64,000 bases of DNA from Sphingopyxis sp. (GTDB lineage Bacteria > Pseudomonadota > Alphaproteobacteria > Sphingomonadales > Sphingomonadaceae), in the NCBI RefSeq assembly GCF_016704835.1, contig NZ_JADIZJ010000001.1, forward strand, positions 1,479,062 to 1,543,061, given 5' to 3'. A program made the position numbers and the translations under genes. Below are positions 17,094 through 28,103 of this stretch, one piece after another. How positions within the stretch are numbered: position 1 is the stretch's first letter; each line of letters starts with the position of its first letter. The notes below the pieces were generated by a model. The model had not been told where the DNA came from, did not search any database, and worked only from the letters and a program-made list of their open reading frames with translations.

Positions 17094-19280
17094 TCAGCGT
17101 CCCATCGGCGCGGACGAATCCGCCAGATTGGCCTTGGTCCAGTTCGAGCGTTCGATGACGTAAGCGCGGATCGCTTCGGCATCCTGCGGGGTCAGCACCT
17201 TCGCAAAGCTCACCATGCCGCGCTCCTTCAGCGCGCCGTCGATGATCACCGACTTCCATGCCTCGGCATTGGCGAGCGTCCCCGAAACGCGAAGATCGGG
17301 GGTGAAGCCGTTGCCGATCGCGCTGTCGCCGTGACAGACCATGCAATAGCGCCCGAAATGCGCCTTGCCAGCCGCGACCTGCGCCGCGCTGGCGGTCATT
17401 GGCGGCGGGTTCCACGCGAGAGTCGTCGCCGCTGGCGGGGCGGGGAGCTCAGCGGTGCCGCCGATCTTGAGCACGACGAGGCGCGGGATGTTGGGGATCT
17501 TGCGCGTCGCGCCCCCGGCGACCCCGGCGACGAGCGGGAAGGCGCCGCCCTTGCTCGTCTGGAAGGCGATGTATTGCACGCCGCCGACGCGGAAGGTCGA
17601 CGGCGCGCTGACGATCCCCGACTGCATGTCAAGGTCGAGCAATTGCTTGCCGGTGTCGGCGGCATAGGCGCGAAAACGGCCGAGGCTGGTGCCTTGGAAC
17701 ACGAGGTTGCCCGCGGTCGTCATCGTGCCGCCGTTCCAGGCAGCGGGATGGTTCACCGCCCATGCGACCTTGCCGCTGCGCGGGTCGAAGGCGACGAGGC
17801 GGCCGGTCGTCGCTGCGATCGCAGCGCGGAACGCCGCCTTGTCGTCAGGTAGCATCGTCTTGTTCAGTGAGGCGCCGATATTGAACCCCAGCACCTTGCG
17901 CCGGTCGAGCTCGTCCATGTCGGCCAGATAGCCCTGCGGGATCTGCTGCGCGGGAATATAGACGAGGCCGGTCGCCGGATTATAGCTCATCGGGTGCCAA
18001 TTGTGCGCGCCGAGCGCACCGGGGATGGCGATGAAAGGCTTGCCAGTCTTGTAGAAGCGCGCCTCGGGATTCTCGATCGGGCGGCCGGTGGCGAGGTCGT
18101 AGCCCGTTGCCCAGTTGATCCCGTCAACGAAGGGCTTGGCGTCAATCAGCTTGCCGTTGCTGCGGTCGATCGTGAAAAAGAAGCCGTTCTTCGGCGCATG
18201 GTACAGTACCTTGGTCGGCTTGCCGTTCACCGCCTGCTCGGCAAGGATGATCGGCTGGGTCGCGGTATAGTCCCAAGTCTCGCCCGGCGTTTCCTGATAA
18301 TGCCATTTATACTTGCCGGTCGTGGCGTCGAGAGCGACGACCGAGGAGAGGAACCAGTTGTCGCCTACACCATTCGAGCGCGTGCCATGGTTCCACGGAT
18401 TGCCGTTGCCGACGCCGAGATATATCTGGTCGAGATCCTTGTCGTAGACGATCGCGTCCCACACGGTGCCGCCGCCGCCCGAGGTCTGCCACTCGCCCTT
18501 GTCGGACCATGTGGCGTTCGCCTTGCTTGCAAAGATGTCGTCGCTGGCGGCGCCATCCTTCGCCTTGGTCGGATTGGGCGCGGTGTAGAAGCGCCAGCGC
18601 TCCTTGCCGGTGTCGGCGTCATAGGCGGTGACGTAACCGCGCACGCCGAATTCGGCGCCGCCATTGCCGATCAGCACCATGTCCTTCACGACGCGCGGCG
18701 CGCCGGTGATGGTGTAGGGTTTCGAGGTGTCAAAGGTCTGCCTCGACCAAAGCTCCTTGCCGGTCTTCTTGTCGAGCGCGATCAGGCGACCATCGAGCGC
18801 GCCGACGAAGACCTTGTCGCCCCACACCGCGACGCCGCGGTTGACGACGTCGCAGCAGGCCGAAACCGCGCGCTCGCCGGGAACCTTGGGATCGAATTTC
18901 CACAGCGGCTTGCCGGTCGCGGCGTCCCAGGCGCTGACTTTCGACCAGGCGTGGGTGACGTACATGACGCCGTCGACGACCACCGGAGTTGCTTCCTGCC
19001 CGCGCGCATCGTCGAGGTCGGCGGTCCAAGCGATGCCGAGGGTGCCGACATTCTTGTCGCTGATATCGGTGAGCGGGCTGAAGCGCTGTTCGTCGTAGCT
19101 GTAGCCGATCGCGCCCCAATCATTGCCGTTACCGCCGGTCTTGAGCAGGGTCTCGCTGGCCTTTTCGGCATCGTCGAGCGAGCCTGCACCGGTGATGCTG
19201 TCATTTTGCGATGCGTTGCATGAAGCCAATGCCAGTGCTGCGCAGCCCAGAAGCGCGGTCGTAAAGCCCCGTTTCGCCAT
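17094..19280 (-). CDS. PQQ-dependent quinohaemoprotein alcohol dehydrogenase (lipoprotein)
   Basis: A 728-residue exported enzyme with lipobox LALASC near residue 20. An eight-bladed PQQ propeller fills most of it, with tryptophan-docking repeats (ATGKPLWKFDP, DKKTGKELWSRQTF, DADTGKERWRFYT) and the vicinal disulfide Cys-Cys in AVSACCDVVNRG. A C-terminal cytochrome c domain has haem motif CMVCH, so it is a type II quinohaemoprotein passing electrons to a cytochrome or azurin. The start at 19280 gives the signal peptide. A perfect 16-bp palindrome lies 29 bases upstream. No PQQ biosynthesis genes are nearby, so the cofactor is made elsewhere or taken up. Confidence 0.93.
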   Translation of the reverse strand: MAKRGFTTALLGCAALALASCNASQNDSITGAGSLDDAEKASETLLKTGGNGNDWGAIGYSYDEQRFSPLTDISDKNVGTLGIAWTADLDDARGQEATPVVVDGVMYVTHAWSKVSAWDAATGKPLWKFDPKVPGERAVSACCDVVNRGVAVWGDKVFVGALDGRLIALDKKTGKELWSRQTFDTSKPYTITGAPRVVKDMVLIGNGGAEFGVRGYVTAYDADTGKERWRFYTAPNPTKAKDGAASDDIFASKANATWSDKGEWQTSGGGGTVWDAIVYDKDLDQIYLGVGNGNPWNHGTRSNGVGDNWFLSSVVALDATTGKYKWHYQETPGETWDYTATQPIILAEQAVNGKPTKVLYHAPKNGFFFTIDRSNGKLIDAKPFVDGINWATGYDLATGRPIENPEARFYKTGKPFIAIPGALGAHNWHPMSYNPATGLVYIPAQQIPQGYLADMDELDRRKVLGFNIGASLNKTMLPDDKAAFRAAIAATTGRLVAFDPRSGKVAWAVNHPAAWNGGTMTTAGNLVFQGTSLGRFRAYAADTGKQLLDLDMQSGIVSAPSTFRVGGVQYIAFQTSKGGAFPLVAGVAGGATRKIPNIPRLVVLKIGGTAELPAPPAATTLAWNPPPMTASAAQVAAGKAHFGRYCMVCHGDSAIGNGFTPDLRVSGTLANAEAWKSVIIDGALKERGMVSFAKVLTPQDAEAIRAYVIERSNWTKANLADSSAPMGR

Positions 19281-19308
19281 CCCTTGCTCTCCCGTTCGAC
19301 GCCTATCG

Positions 19309-19324
19309 TTGACGTTAACGTCAA
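19309..19324. promoter_or_regulatory. Perfect 16-bp palindrome, likely operator of the alcohol dehydrogenase
   Basis: TTGACGTTAACGTCAA is its own reverse complement and sits 29 bases upstream of the dehydrogenase start. A close relative (TTGACGTGCACGTAAA) is at 33757-33772 before the beta-oxidation operon. The shape resembles, from memory, MerR-family LiuR-type operators of branched-chain amino-acid and fatty-acid catabolism. Confidence 0.6.
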
Positions 19325-19404
19325 GACTGCGCCGGATGAGCGAGCGGTGCAAGCGCGAATATGGGGGTGGAAACGGGGGTTGTAAGCGCGCGCCGCTTAG
19401 CGGC

Positions 19405-20244
19405 TCACTGCCAAGGCGGCGCGTTCAGACCCTTTGGGCTCGCGGTGAAAATCTCGCAGCCCGTTTCGGTAATCCCGATGCTGTGTTCGAACTGCGCCGA
19501 CAGCGAGCGGTCGCGCGTCACCGCCGTCCAGCCGTCGGGCAGCATCTTCACGGCAAACTTGCCGGTGTTGATCATCGGCTCGATCGTGAAGAACATGCCG
19601 GGTTTAAGCTCCGGCCCGGTGCCGGGACGACCGGCATGGACGACCTCGGGCGCATCGTGGAACATCTGTCCCAGCCCGTGGCCGCAGAAATCGCGGACGA
19701 CCGAATAGCGGTGGCGTTCGGCGTGCGTCTGGATCGCGTGCGCGACGTCGCCCATCCGGTTGCCGGGCTTCGCCTGCTCGATGCCGAGCATCAGGCATTC
19801 ATAGGTCACATCGACCAGTCGTTTCGCCTTGATCGGCACGTCGCCGACCAGATACATGCGGCTGGTGTCGCCGTGCCAGCCATCGATGATCGTCGTGACG
19901 TCGATGTTGACGATATCGCCCTCGCGCACCGGCTTGTCGTCGGGAATGCCGTGGCAGACAACATGGTTGATACTGGTGCAGCAGCTGTGCGTGAAGCCGC
20001 GATAGCCGAGCGTCGCGGGAATGCCGCCACCGTCGAGCATCATCGTGCGGACGAGGTCATCGATCGCTGCGGTTGTCACGCCCGGCTGAACAAAGGGAAC
20101 GAGCGCGTCGAGGATTTCGGCTGACAGCCGTCCCGCCTTGCGCATTCCGGCAAAGCCCGCCTCGTCGTGCAGCTTGATCGTGCCGTCGCGCACGGGGGTG
20201 GGCGCGCCGGCGTCGGCGGTGGTTACGGAGACATAGTCGTACAT
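19405..20244 (-). CDS. map: Methionine aminopeptidase type I
   Basis: A 279-residue MetAP1 that removes initiator methionine from new proteins. The metal ligands are present in order: two Asp in NIDVTTIIDGWHGDTSRMY, His in GHGLGQMFHDAPEV, Glu in FTIEPMI and Glu in AQFEHSIGIT. The HSCCTSINHVVCHGIP segment is the family signature around the substrate pocket. The length is standard, with a ~25-residue N-terminal extension. It is essential in most bacteria. It is transcribed in the same direction as the toxin-antitoxin pair upstream but need not share a promoter. Confidence 0.96.
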   Translation of the reverse strand: MYDYVSVTTADAGAPTPVRDGTIKLHDEAGFAGMRKAGRLSAEILDALVPFVQPGVTTAAIDDLVRTMMLDGGGIPATLGYRGFTHSCCTSINHVVCHGIPDDKPVREGDIVNIDVTTIIDGWHGDTSRMYLVGDVPIKAKRLVDVTYECLMLGIEQAKPGNRMGDVAHAIQTHAERHRYSVVRDFCGHGLGQMFHDAPEVVHAGRPGTGPELKPGMFFTIEPMINTGKFAVKMLPDGWTAVTRDRSLSAQFEHSIGITETGCEIFTASPKGLNAPPWQ

Positions 20245-20292
20245 GAGATGGGATATAGCGGCTGGGGGCCGAAAAAGCGAGAGGCGGCGGCG

Positions 20293-20675
20293 TCAGCTTT
20301 TGGCAAGATGATCGCGGAACCAGTCCGCGAGCTCGCGTTTCGACAGCTCTCCCGCCGCGAGCGCGAGGAAGGTCACCACCAATTTGGCATCGGCGGCAGT
20401 CAAGTCATGGCCGTTCAGCATCAGAAAGGTTTCACTGACGACCGCGGCGGTGCGCTTGTTGCCGTCGGCAAAGGGGTGGTTGCGCGCGATGCCAAAGGCG
20501 AGGATGCGGCCAGATCGGCTGCATCGGGATTGCCATCAGCGACGAGTTTTTGCGGCCGCGCCATGGCGCTTTCGAGCATGCCAGAATCGCGCACGCCTTC
20601 GCCGCCGCCATGTTCGGCCAGCTGTTCCAGGTGGGCCGCCAGAGCGACCTCCAGCGATACCCAGAGCCAGTTCAT
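20293..20675 (-). pseudogene. doc: Doc/Fic-type toxin, frameshifted
   Basis: Two overlapping frames make one Doc-family toxin. The first runs from ATG 20675 (NWLWVSLEVALAAHLEQLAEHGG) to DAADLAA. The second continues ILAFGIARNHPFADGNKRTA and ends at 20293 (FRDHLAKS). The Fic motif HPFADGNKR is intact. One missing base near 20505 (after GCCGC) explains the break. Doc toxins phosphorylate EF-Tu and stop translation. The gene lies 11 bases after an AbrB-type antitoxin. The break could be true inactivation or a sequencing error; the rest is well conserved, so loss, if real, is recent. Confidence 0.75.
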
Positions 20676-20686
20676 CGACGGTATCG

Positions 20687-20914
20687 CTATTTGGCAAGTT
20701 CGCGCAGCGCGCGCTTGCGGCGCGCCATGACTTCCCGTGCCGCCGCCATCTGCGTTTCGAAATCTGCGTCATAGGGCGCGAGTTCGATGCCACGTTCGGT
20801 ATCGCGGACCGACAGCATATCACCCTGCGCCGCGCCAAGCCGCGCGAGCAGCTCCTTGGGCAGGATAACGGCGGCGCTGTTGCCGACCTTGGTGATTTTG
20901 AGCGGCGTGTTCAT
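20687..20914 (-). CDS. AbrB/MazE-type antitoxin
   Basis: A 75-residue protein with the swapped-hairpin AbrB DNA-binding domain at the N-terminus (MNTPLKITKVGNSAAVILPKE, residues 1-21) and a charged, probably disordered C-terminal half that would wrap the toxin. It should repress its own operon and neutralise the Doc toxin encoded 11 bases downstream. Pairing of AbrB-type antitoxins with Doc toxins is known in proteobacteria. Confidence 0.85.
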   Translation of the reverse strand: MNTPLKITKVGNSAAVILPKELLARLGAAQGDMLSVRDTERGIELAPYDADFETQMAAAREVMARRKRALRELAK

Positions 20915-20956
20915 ACGTTCGTTATAACATCGCCGCTCACGACTTTCGACCCGGGC

Positions 20957-23308
<2,352 letters not shown>

Positions 23309-23652
23309 GGACTTTTCTCCTTGCGAGGCCCGCCGGGGGAGAGAGGCGGCCCCTAGGAACACAACGTGGCGATGCCGCCGCCGCGCCGCAAGGGAAAAGC
23401 GGATGGCGATTGTGAAATTACGATGACGGGGGTTGCGGTATGGTTAACGGAGGGTTGAGAAATTGGGGAAGGGTGATGCCATCTGCCTCATCACCCCGGA
23501 CTTGATCCGGGGTCCGGAAGGCGAGCGCCGCCATGGGTCCCGGATCAAGTCCGGGACGACGACAGGAGAGGTCGGGTCGGGGTGGAAACCGTTCATCACG
23601 CGAGATCACGAATGTCTCGCGGGGCGGCGGCGAGCATCGCGTTCATCCGGAT
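23309..23652. other. Intergenic region upstream of clpA, contains a dispersed repeat
   Basis: A 344-base stretch with no gene. It holds the clpA promoter and the family B inverted repeat at 23489-23563. Nothing else is recognised. Confidence 0.6.
23489..23563. repeat. Dispersed intergenic inverted repeat (family B copy 2)
   Basis: Left arm TCACCCCGGACTTGATCCGG, right arm CCGGATCAAGTCCGGGACGA, forming a long hairpin with a short spacer. It is the same family as 14723-14797. Confidence 0.75.
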
Positions 23653-23955
23653 TTAAAGGGTGCTGTATTCAAATGTTTTTGTAATTTCACCTTCGCCATT
23701 TGACCGAAACGCAATTGCAATTTCCGAAACTCCGTCCAAATAGAAACTTATTGAATAACTATTATCGATCTCGTCCAGTTTTACATAATCTTGGACAAGC
23801 GATCGGTCAGAATGTTCGTAGGCCATCTTCGAATAACATTTATCGATTAATTTTTTTGCTGACCTAACCGCAAGTGCGGCTGAGCTTACGTCATGAAGAT
23901 CGTAAATTCCGCCCGAATGAGCTCGACGCGCATGGGGAAATTGCGCAGCCGTCAA
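23653..23955 (-). CDS. Hypothetical protein, lower-GC
   Basis: A frame of 100 residues opening at TTG 23955. I do not recognise a family. The sequence alternates beta-strand-like segments (YSISFYLDGVSEIAIAFRS, EITKTFEY) after a helical region. Base composition is visibly more AT-rich than its neighbours and codon choice is unlike them, suggesting recent acquisition or a fragment of a larger gene. The start is uncertain; the first ~15 residues may not be real. Confidence 0.45.
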   Translation of the reverse strand: MTAAQFPHARRAHSGGIYDLHDVSSAALAVRSAKKLIDKCYSKMAYEHSDRSLVQDYVKLDEIDNSYSISFYLDGVSEIAIAFRSNGEGEITKTFEYSTL

Positions 23956-24077
23956 CTTTGACTGCGGACGGGCTGCATGCCGCTAACCACATCAAACCAG
24001 AAGAGATGGAAGGGCGCATTTCGTCACACTAGCCAATTTCTGAACGGCGGCAATCTGCCTACTCCCCACATTTAGGG

Positions 24078-24338
24078 TCAATCAGCACCCTCGCGATCCA
24101 CCAAATCCATAAAATCGCGCGCCGTGTTGCGTTCACCCTCGTCCTTGAACGCCACGTCAAGATCGGGCGCAACGCCGAGCATGTACATCAGCGCCCACAA
24201 AGCGAAGCGGCGGCCAGGGTTGGTTTCGAGGCCGAAGTCGACGCGCATGCGTTCGGTGCCCGCGGCGTGCGCTTCGGGGTGGATCGCCGCCAGATCGGCG
24301 GTGCCGAAATAACGGCGGAGCTGGTCGTCGAAATCCAT
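24078..24338 (-). CDS. Conserved hypothetical protein
   Basis: An 86-residue small acidic protein from the ATG at 24338 (MDFDDQLRRYFGTADLAAIH). It contains an alpha-helical middle (GRRFALWALMYMLGVAPDL) and no signal peptide. Similar small proteins are common in sphingomonads but I know no function. A longer frame upstream runs through a dispersed repeat and is not used. It is divergent from the HerA-like ATPase. Confidence 0.65.
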   Translation of the reverse strand: MDFDDQLRRYFGTADLAAIHPEAHAAGTERMRVDFGLETNPGRRFALWALMYMLGVAPDLDVAFKDEGERNTARDFMDLVDREGAD

Positions 24339-24401
24339 GACTGTGTCTTTGGCGCGTTTTGCTCGATTGGCAAGCCAGCCCGCTGATCGCGCTCCCAAAC
24401 C

Positions 24402-24485
24402 CCGTTTGGGCTGAGCTTGTCGAAGCACCGTCCTTCCTTGGACGCCAACAGAAAAACGGCCCTTCGACAAACTCAGGGCGAACGG
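24402..24485. repeat. Dispersed inverted repeat (family D)
   Basis: Left arm CCGTTTGGGCTGAGCTTGTC then GAAG; right arm CTTCGACAAACTCAGGGCGA then ACGG. This is the GAGCTTGTCGAAG-type intergenic repeat common in sphingomonads, seen once here, between two divergent genes. Confidence 0.7.
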
Positions 24486-24577
24486 ATGGGAGGTTTGCAC
24501 GGAACCTCAGGAAAAATCGGCTCACCCGAAACCCCGCTCGGTTGTCTTTGCCCGAGCGCCCCGATAGGGCGGCGTCC

Positions 24578-26050
24578 GTGAAGACCAGCATCGAGATCGG
24601 AACCGACAGCGCGGGGCAAAGCGTGCGTATCGACGTGCAGGAGCTGCTGGCGACGCGGCTGCTCGTCCAGGGCAATTCGGGGTCGGGAAAGTCGCACCTT
24701 TTGCGCCGGATCCTCGAGGAAAGCGCCGCGCTGGTGCAGCAGATCGTGATCGATCCCGAGGGCGATTTCGTCACGCTCGCCGACGTGTACAGCCATGTTG
24801 TGATCAACGGCGGCGACTATAATGAGCGCGAGATCGCCGCGATGGGGGCTCGCATCCGCGAGCATCGCGCGTCCATCGTCCTCAGCCTCGAATCGCTCGA
24901 TATCGAGGCGCAGATGACCTGCGCCGCGGCGTTCCTCAATGCACTGTTCGATGCGCCGCGCGAGCATTGGTTTCCCGCGCTGGTCGTGGTCGATGAGGCG
25001 CAGATGTTTGCGCCAAGCGTCGCGGGCGACGTGTCCGACACCGTCCGCCGCGCCAGCCTGTCGGCGATGACGAACCTGATGTGCCGCGGGCGCAAGCGCG
25101 GCCTCGCGGGGGCGATCGCGACGCAGCGGCTCGCCAAGCTCGCGAAAAATGTCGCGGCCGAGGCGAGCAATTTCCTGATGGGACGCACCTTCCTCGATAT
25201 CGACATGGCGCGCGCCGCCGACCTGCTCGGCATGGAGCGGCGGCAGGCCGAGGCGATCCGCGATCTGGAGCGCGGGCATTTCCTGGGGCTCGGCCCCGCG
25301 ATCTCGCGGCGTCCGCTCAGCATCCGCATCGGCGCGACGCAGACCGCGACGCGGATGGGGACGCACAGCCTGATGCCGCTGCCCGTCGCCGGCGGCGCCG
25401 ACATGCGGTCGATGCTGTTCACTGAGATGGAAGCGCCGGTGGCGCCGCGCGTCTTTGCGCCCGAGCCCGAACCCGTCGCGGCGAGCGAAGTGCTCGAACG
25501 CATTGCGGCGGTCGAAGGGCTGCACGAAGACCGCGACGCCCCGCTGGTACTCGACATCGTCGCCGCCGTCGAAGAAGCCGAGCAGAGCGACGCGGTGGTG
25601 GTCGCGATGCTCGAAGAGATGCTGGCCGACCCCGAAAGCGCCTTCCAGCCCGATGCCTTTCTCTATCAGGATTTTTCGGTGCGGTGCCGGATGCAGCGGC
25701 TGAAGAAGGTGCCGCTCGACCTTGCCGCGTTCCGGCGCCGCTTTGCGCTGGCCAAAGGCGGCGTGCTCGATCCGTCGGAGCCGAGATGGAGCGACGCGCT
25801 GCGCGTCGCCGAGCGGCTGCCCGACGACATGCTCGCGCCGTTCCTGCAGATCGCGCGCGCGGCAATCGATGGTGAGCCCTGTCCCGACGACGACATGCTG
25901 GGCCGCGCCTATGGCAGCCACTCGCCTGGGCGTATCCGGCGGCTGGTCGAATATATGGAGAAACAGGGCGCGATCGTTGTGCGCTCCGATTTCGGCGGGC
26001 GGCGTTCGATCGGCATCCCCGAGCTCGGGCTGAGCACCGAGGCGGAGTAG
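24578..26050 (+). CDS. HerA/FtsK-like ATP-binding protein
   Basis: A 490-residue P-loop ATPase starting at GTG 24578. Walker A is GNSGSGKSH (residues 32-40) and Walker B ALVVVDEAQMF; a sensor-like AIATQRLAKL and the arginine-rich CRGRKRGLAG follow, as in HerA-type DNA translocases. The C-terminal third (after ~residue 280) is acidic and ends in a small winged-helix-like region (GSHSPGRIRRLVEYMEKQGAIVV). Family members act in DNA processing, sometimes with NurA nuclease or in defence, but no nuclease gene is adjacent. Its start is supported by conservation rather than a strong ribosome-binding site. Confidence 0.75.
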   Translation: MKTSIEIGTDSAGQSVRIDVQELLATRLLVQGNSGSGKSHLLRRILEESAALVQQIVIDPEGDFVTLADVYSHVVINGGDYNEREIAAMGARIREHRASIVLSLESLDIEAQMTCAAAFLNALFDAPREHWFPALVVVDEAQMFAPSVAGDVSDTVRRASLSAMTNLMCRGRKRGLAGAIATQRLAKLAKNVAAEASNFLMGRTFLDIDMARAADLLGMERRQAEAIRDLERGHFLGLGPAISRRPLSIRIGATQTATRMGTHSLMPLPVAGGADMRSMLFTEMEAPVAPRVFAPEPEPVAASEVLERIAAVEGLHEDRDAPLVLDIVAAVEEAEQSDAVVVAMLEEMLADPESAFQPDAFLYQDFSVRCRMQRLKKVPLDLAAFRRRFALAKGGVLDPSEPRWSDALRVAERLPDDMLAPFLQIARAAIDGEPCPDDDMLGRAYGSHSPGRIRRLVEYMEKQGAIVVRSDFGGRRSIGIPELGLSTEAE

Positions 26051-26053
26051 CGC

Positions 26054-26251
26054 CTACCCCTTTTTGAACAGCGCGTCGGCGATCGCCTTGTGGCTGGTCG
26101 CGGCGGCGCGGTGCGCCTTGACGCGGTCGATCTCTGCCTCGAGCGTCGCGATACGGTCATCGAGTTCGCTCACCGACAGCGGATCGAGCGGTTGCCGGGT
26201 CAGCGCCGCGAGCACATCGTCGCGGCGGCGGGGAAGGTCGTCATCGTCCAT
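26054..26251 (-). CDS. DUF1192 family small protein
   Basis: A 65-residue protein (MDDDDLPRRRDDVLAALTRQ, then DPLSVSELDDRIATLEAEI). This is the DUF1192 layout: acidic start, Pro-Leu-Ser-Val hinge, then a short coiled coil. It is widely conserved in Alphaproteobacteria with no known function. It ends 3 bases from the convergent HerA-like stop and is divergent from the quinone oxidoreductase. Confidence 0.88.
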   Translation of the reverse strand: MDDDDLPRRRDDVLAALTRQPLDPLSVSELDDRIATLEAEIDRVKAHRAAATSHKAIADALFKKG

Positions 26252-26349
26252 GGCGGTTCCTCCTGATATGCCTCGCGACTGTTGACCCGGTGCGCCACGC
26301 TGTCAATAAGGTGGCCGTAAGGGCGAAGTGAAAAGTGGGGAAAATCAAC

Positions 26350-27351
26350 GTGACCAGCCTGCCAGCGAGCATGACCGCGATCGCCATCAGCGCGCCCGGC
26401 GGACCCGAAGTTTTGGTGCCCGAACAACGCCCGGTGCCGCGGCCGGGGCCGGGCGAGGTGCTCATCCGCGTCGCCGCGGCGGGGGTCAACCGCCCCGACG
26501 TCCTGCAGCGAATGGGCTTTTATCCGCCGCCGCCGGGGGCATCGGACCTGCCGGGGCTCGAGATTGCGGGGACGATTGTCGCGGTCGGACCGGGGGGCGA
26601 TCCGGAATTGCTGGGGCAGGCGATGTGCGCGTTGGTCGCGGGCGGCGGCTATGCCGAATATTGCACCGCGCCGGTGGGCAGCTGCCTGCCGGTGCCGAAG
26701 GGCTTTTCGATGGCCGAGGCGGCGGCGCTGCCCGAAACGGTGTTCACCGTCTGGCACAATCTGTTCGAGCGCGCTTGGATCGCGGAGGGTGAGACGGTGC
26801 TGGTGCATGGCGGCACCAGCGGCATCGGTACGACCGCGATTGGCCTGTGCAAACTGTTCGACATCAAGATCATCGTGACGTGCGGCAGCGCCGAGAAATG
26901 CGCCGCGGCGGCAGCGCTGGGCGCCGATCTGGCGGTCGATTATTCGACCGACGATTATGTTGAAGCGGTCAAGGCGTTCACCGGCGGCAAGGGCGTCAAT
27001 GCGGTGCTCGACATGGTCGGCGGCGATTATATGCCGCGCAACCTGGAGTGTCTCGCCGACGATGGCCGCCACGTCACCATCGCGTTCCAGCGCGGCGCGA
27101 AAGTCGAGATCGACATTTCACAAGTTATGCGGCGGCGCCTGACGATGACCGGATCGACGCTGCGCGCGCGCAGCGCCGACTTCAAGGCGGCGCTGGCTGA
27201 CGAGATCCATCGGACTCTCTGGCCGCGACTGGCCGAAGGCGGGTGGAAGCCCGCGATGGACCAAATTTTCCCGCTCGCCGAAGCCGGTGCAGCGCATGCG
27301 CGGATGCAGGCGGGCGCGCATGTCGGGAAGATCGTGCTCGTGGTCGCGTGA
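26350..27351 (+). CDS. NAD(P)H-quinone oxidoreductase, zinc-independent MDR family
   Basis: A 333-residue medium-chain dehydrogenase/reductase of the QOR/PIG3 type. It has the GroES-like N-domain (AAGVNRPDVLQRMGFYPPPPG), no structural or catalytic zinc cysteines, and a Rossmann fold with VLVHGGTSGIGTTAIGL. The ALGADLAVDYSTDDY segment binds the NADPH phosphate side. It likely reduces quinones or enones. Start GTG 26350 is chosen (MTSLPASMTAIAISAPGG) with GGGG upstream; ATG 26371 is the alternative. It is divergent from DUF1192. Confidence 0.9.
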   Translation: MTSLPASMTAIAISAPGGPEVLVPEQRPVPRPGPGEVLIRVAAAGVNRPDVLQRMGFYPPPPGASDLPGLEIAGTIVAVGPGGDPELLGQAMCALVAGGGYAEYCTAPVGSCLPVPKGFSMAEAAALPETVFTVWHNLFERAWIAEGETVLVHGGTSGIGTTAIGLCKLFDIKIIVTCGSAEKCAAAAALGADLAVDYSTDDYVEAVKAFTGGKGVNAVLDMVGGDYMPRNLECLADDGRHVTIAFQRGAKVEIDISQVMRRRLTMTGSTLRARSADFKAALADEIHRTLWPRLAEGGWKPAMDQIFPLAEAGAAHARMQAGAHVGKIVLVVA

Positions 27352-27416
27352 GCGGCGGAACGAAAGATAGCCTTGACGGTTAGCTAGGTAAGCAGACCAA
27401 AAGGATATCCCCACAC

Positions 27417-27983
27417 ATGAATTTGCCGGACCCCCTGCGGGCTCTGTTCGTTCCCGCGACCGTCATGGCGCTGGCCTTGGCAGCCTGTTCATCGCCGTCC
27501 GACAATGATGCATCGACAAAGGCGTCCGACGCGAGCGCTGATGCGGTAGTTGAGGCTGGACCACCTGCAATCAAGCCTACCGACGAACCGACGCGGGGCG
27601 GCGACGGGACACCCATCGAGTTGGCGCCAGTTGGCGAATCCGATCTGGCCGGCGCCCGACTGACCGGCGAATTGGGTTGCAGCTTTGCCGTCGATGCAGC
27701 GACGCCGCCGATTCTGGTCGCCAAGGGCAATGTTGCTTCGCAAGATCCGGCGCGCGGTATCGTCAAGATTGGCGACACGATCGCGACGATCGCTGCTACC
27801 GGCGGTTACGATGGGATGGCCGACGGCACGAACTTTTTCTCCGAAGGCCTGCAGCTTAGGGTTGCGCTCACCGGTGCAGCGCAGGGCGGCGGCGAATCGC
27901 CGCCACGTCCTGCGACGCTGACGCTCAACCGCGCCGATGGCGCGCGGCGCGTCATCGCCGGGCTGTGGCAGTGCGGTCCCTAA
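27417..27983 (+). CDS. Hypothetical lipoprotein
   Basis: A 188-residue protein with an N-terminal lipoprotein signal (VMALALAACSS; lipid-modified Cys near residue 22), then a disordered Ser/Asp/Ala-rich linker and a compact domain from about residue 75 (GELGCSFAVDAATPPILVAKGNV). The C-terminus ends LWQCGP, so a disulfide between the two cysteines is possible. I do not recognise a family. It follows the quinone oxidoreductase by 65 bases, with a possible own promoter. Confidence 0.65.
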   Translation: MNLPDPLRALFVPATVMALALAACSSPSDNDASTKASDASADAVVEAGPPAIKPTDEPTRGGDGTPIELAPVGESDLAGARLTGELGCSFAVDAATPPILVAKGNVASQDPARGIVKIGDTIATIAATGGYDGMADGTNFFSEGLQLRVALTGAAQGGGESPPRPATLTLNRADGARRVIAGLWQCGP

Positions 27984-28052
27984 CCGACGAGCGCCAGTAA
28001 TTCCGCCTCTTGCCCTTGCGCGCCGCAGGGTTTACAGCCGCGTCCAATGTCT

Positions 28053-28080
28053 GGCCGCCCCGCGAGGGGCGGCCCTTATT
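28053..28080 (+). terminator. Hairpin terminator / leader between lipoprotein gene and trcR
   Basis: GGCCGCCCC and its perfect complement flank a GCGA tetraloop (28053-28074), followed by CTTATTATTT. It probably ends the lipoprotein transcript, but lies only 30 bases before the next start codon, so it may also act in the trcR leader. Confidence 0.7.
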
Positions 28081-28103
28081 ATTTCCGCTTGGAGAAAAGC
28101 GCC

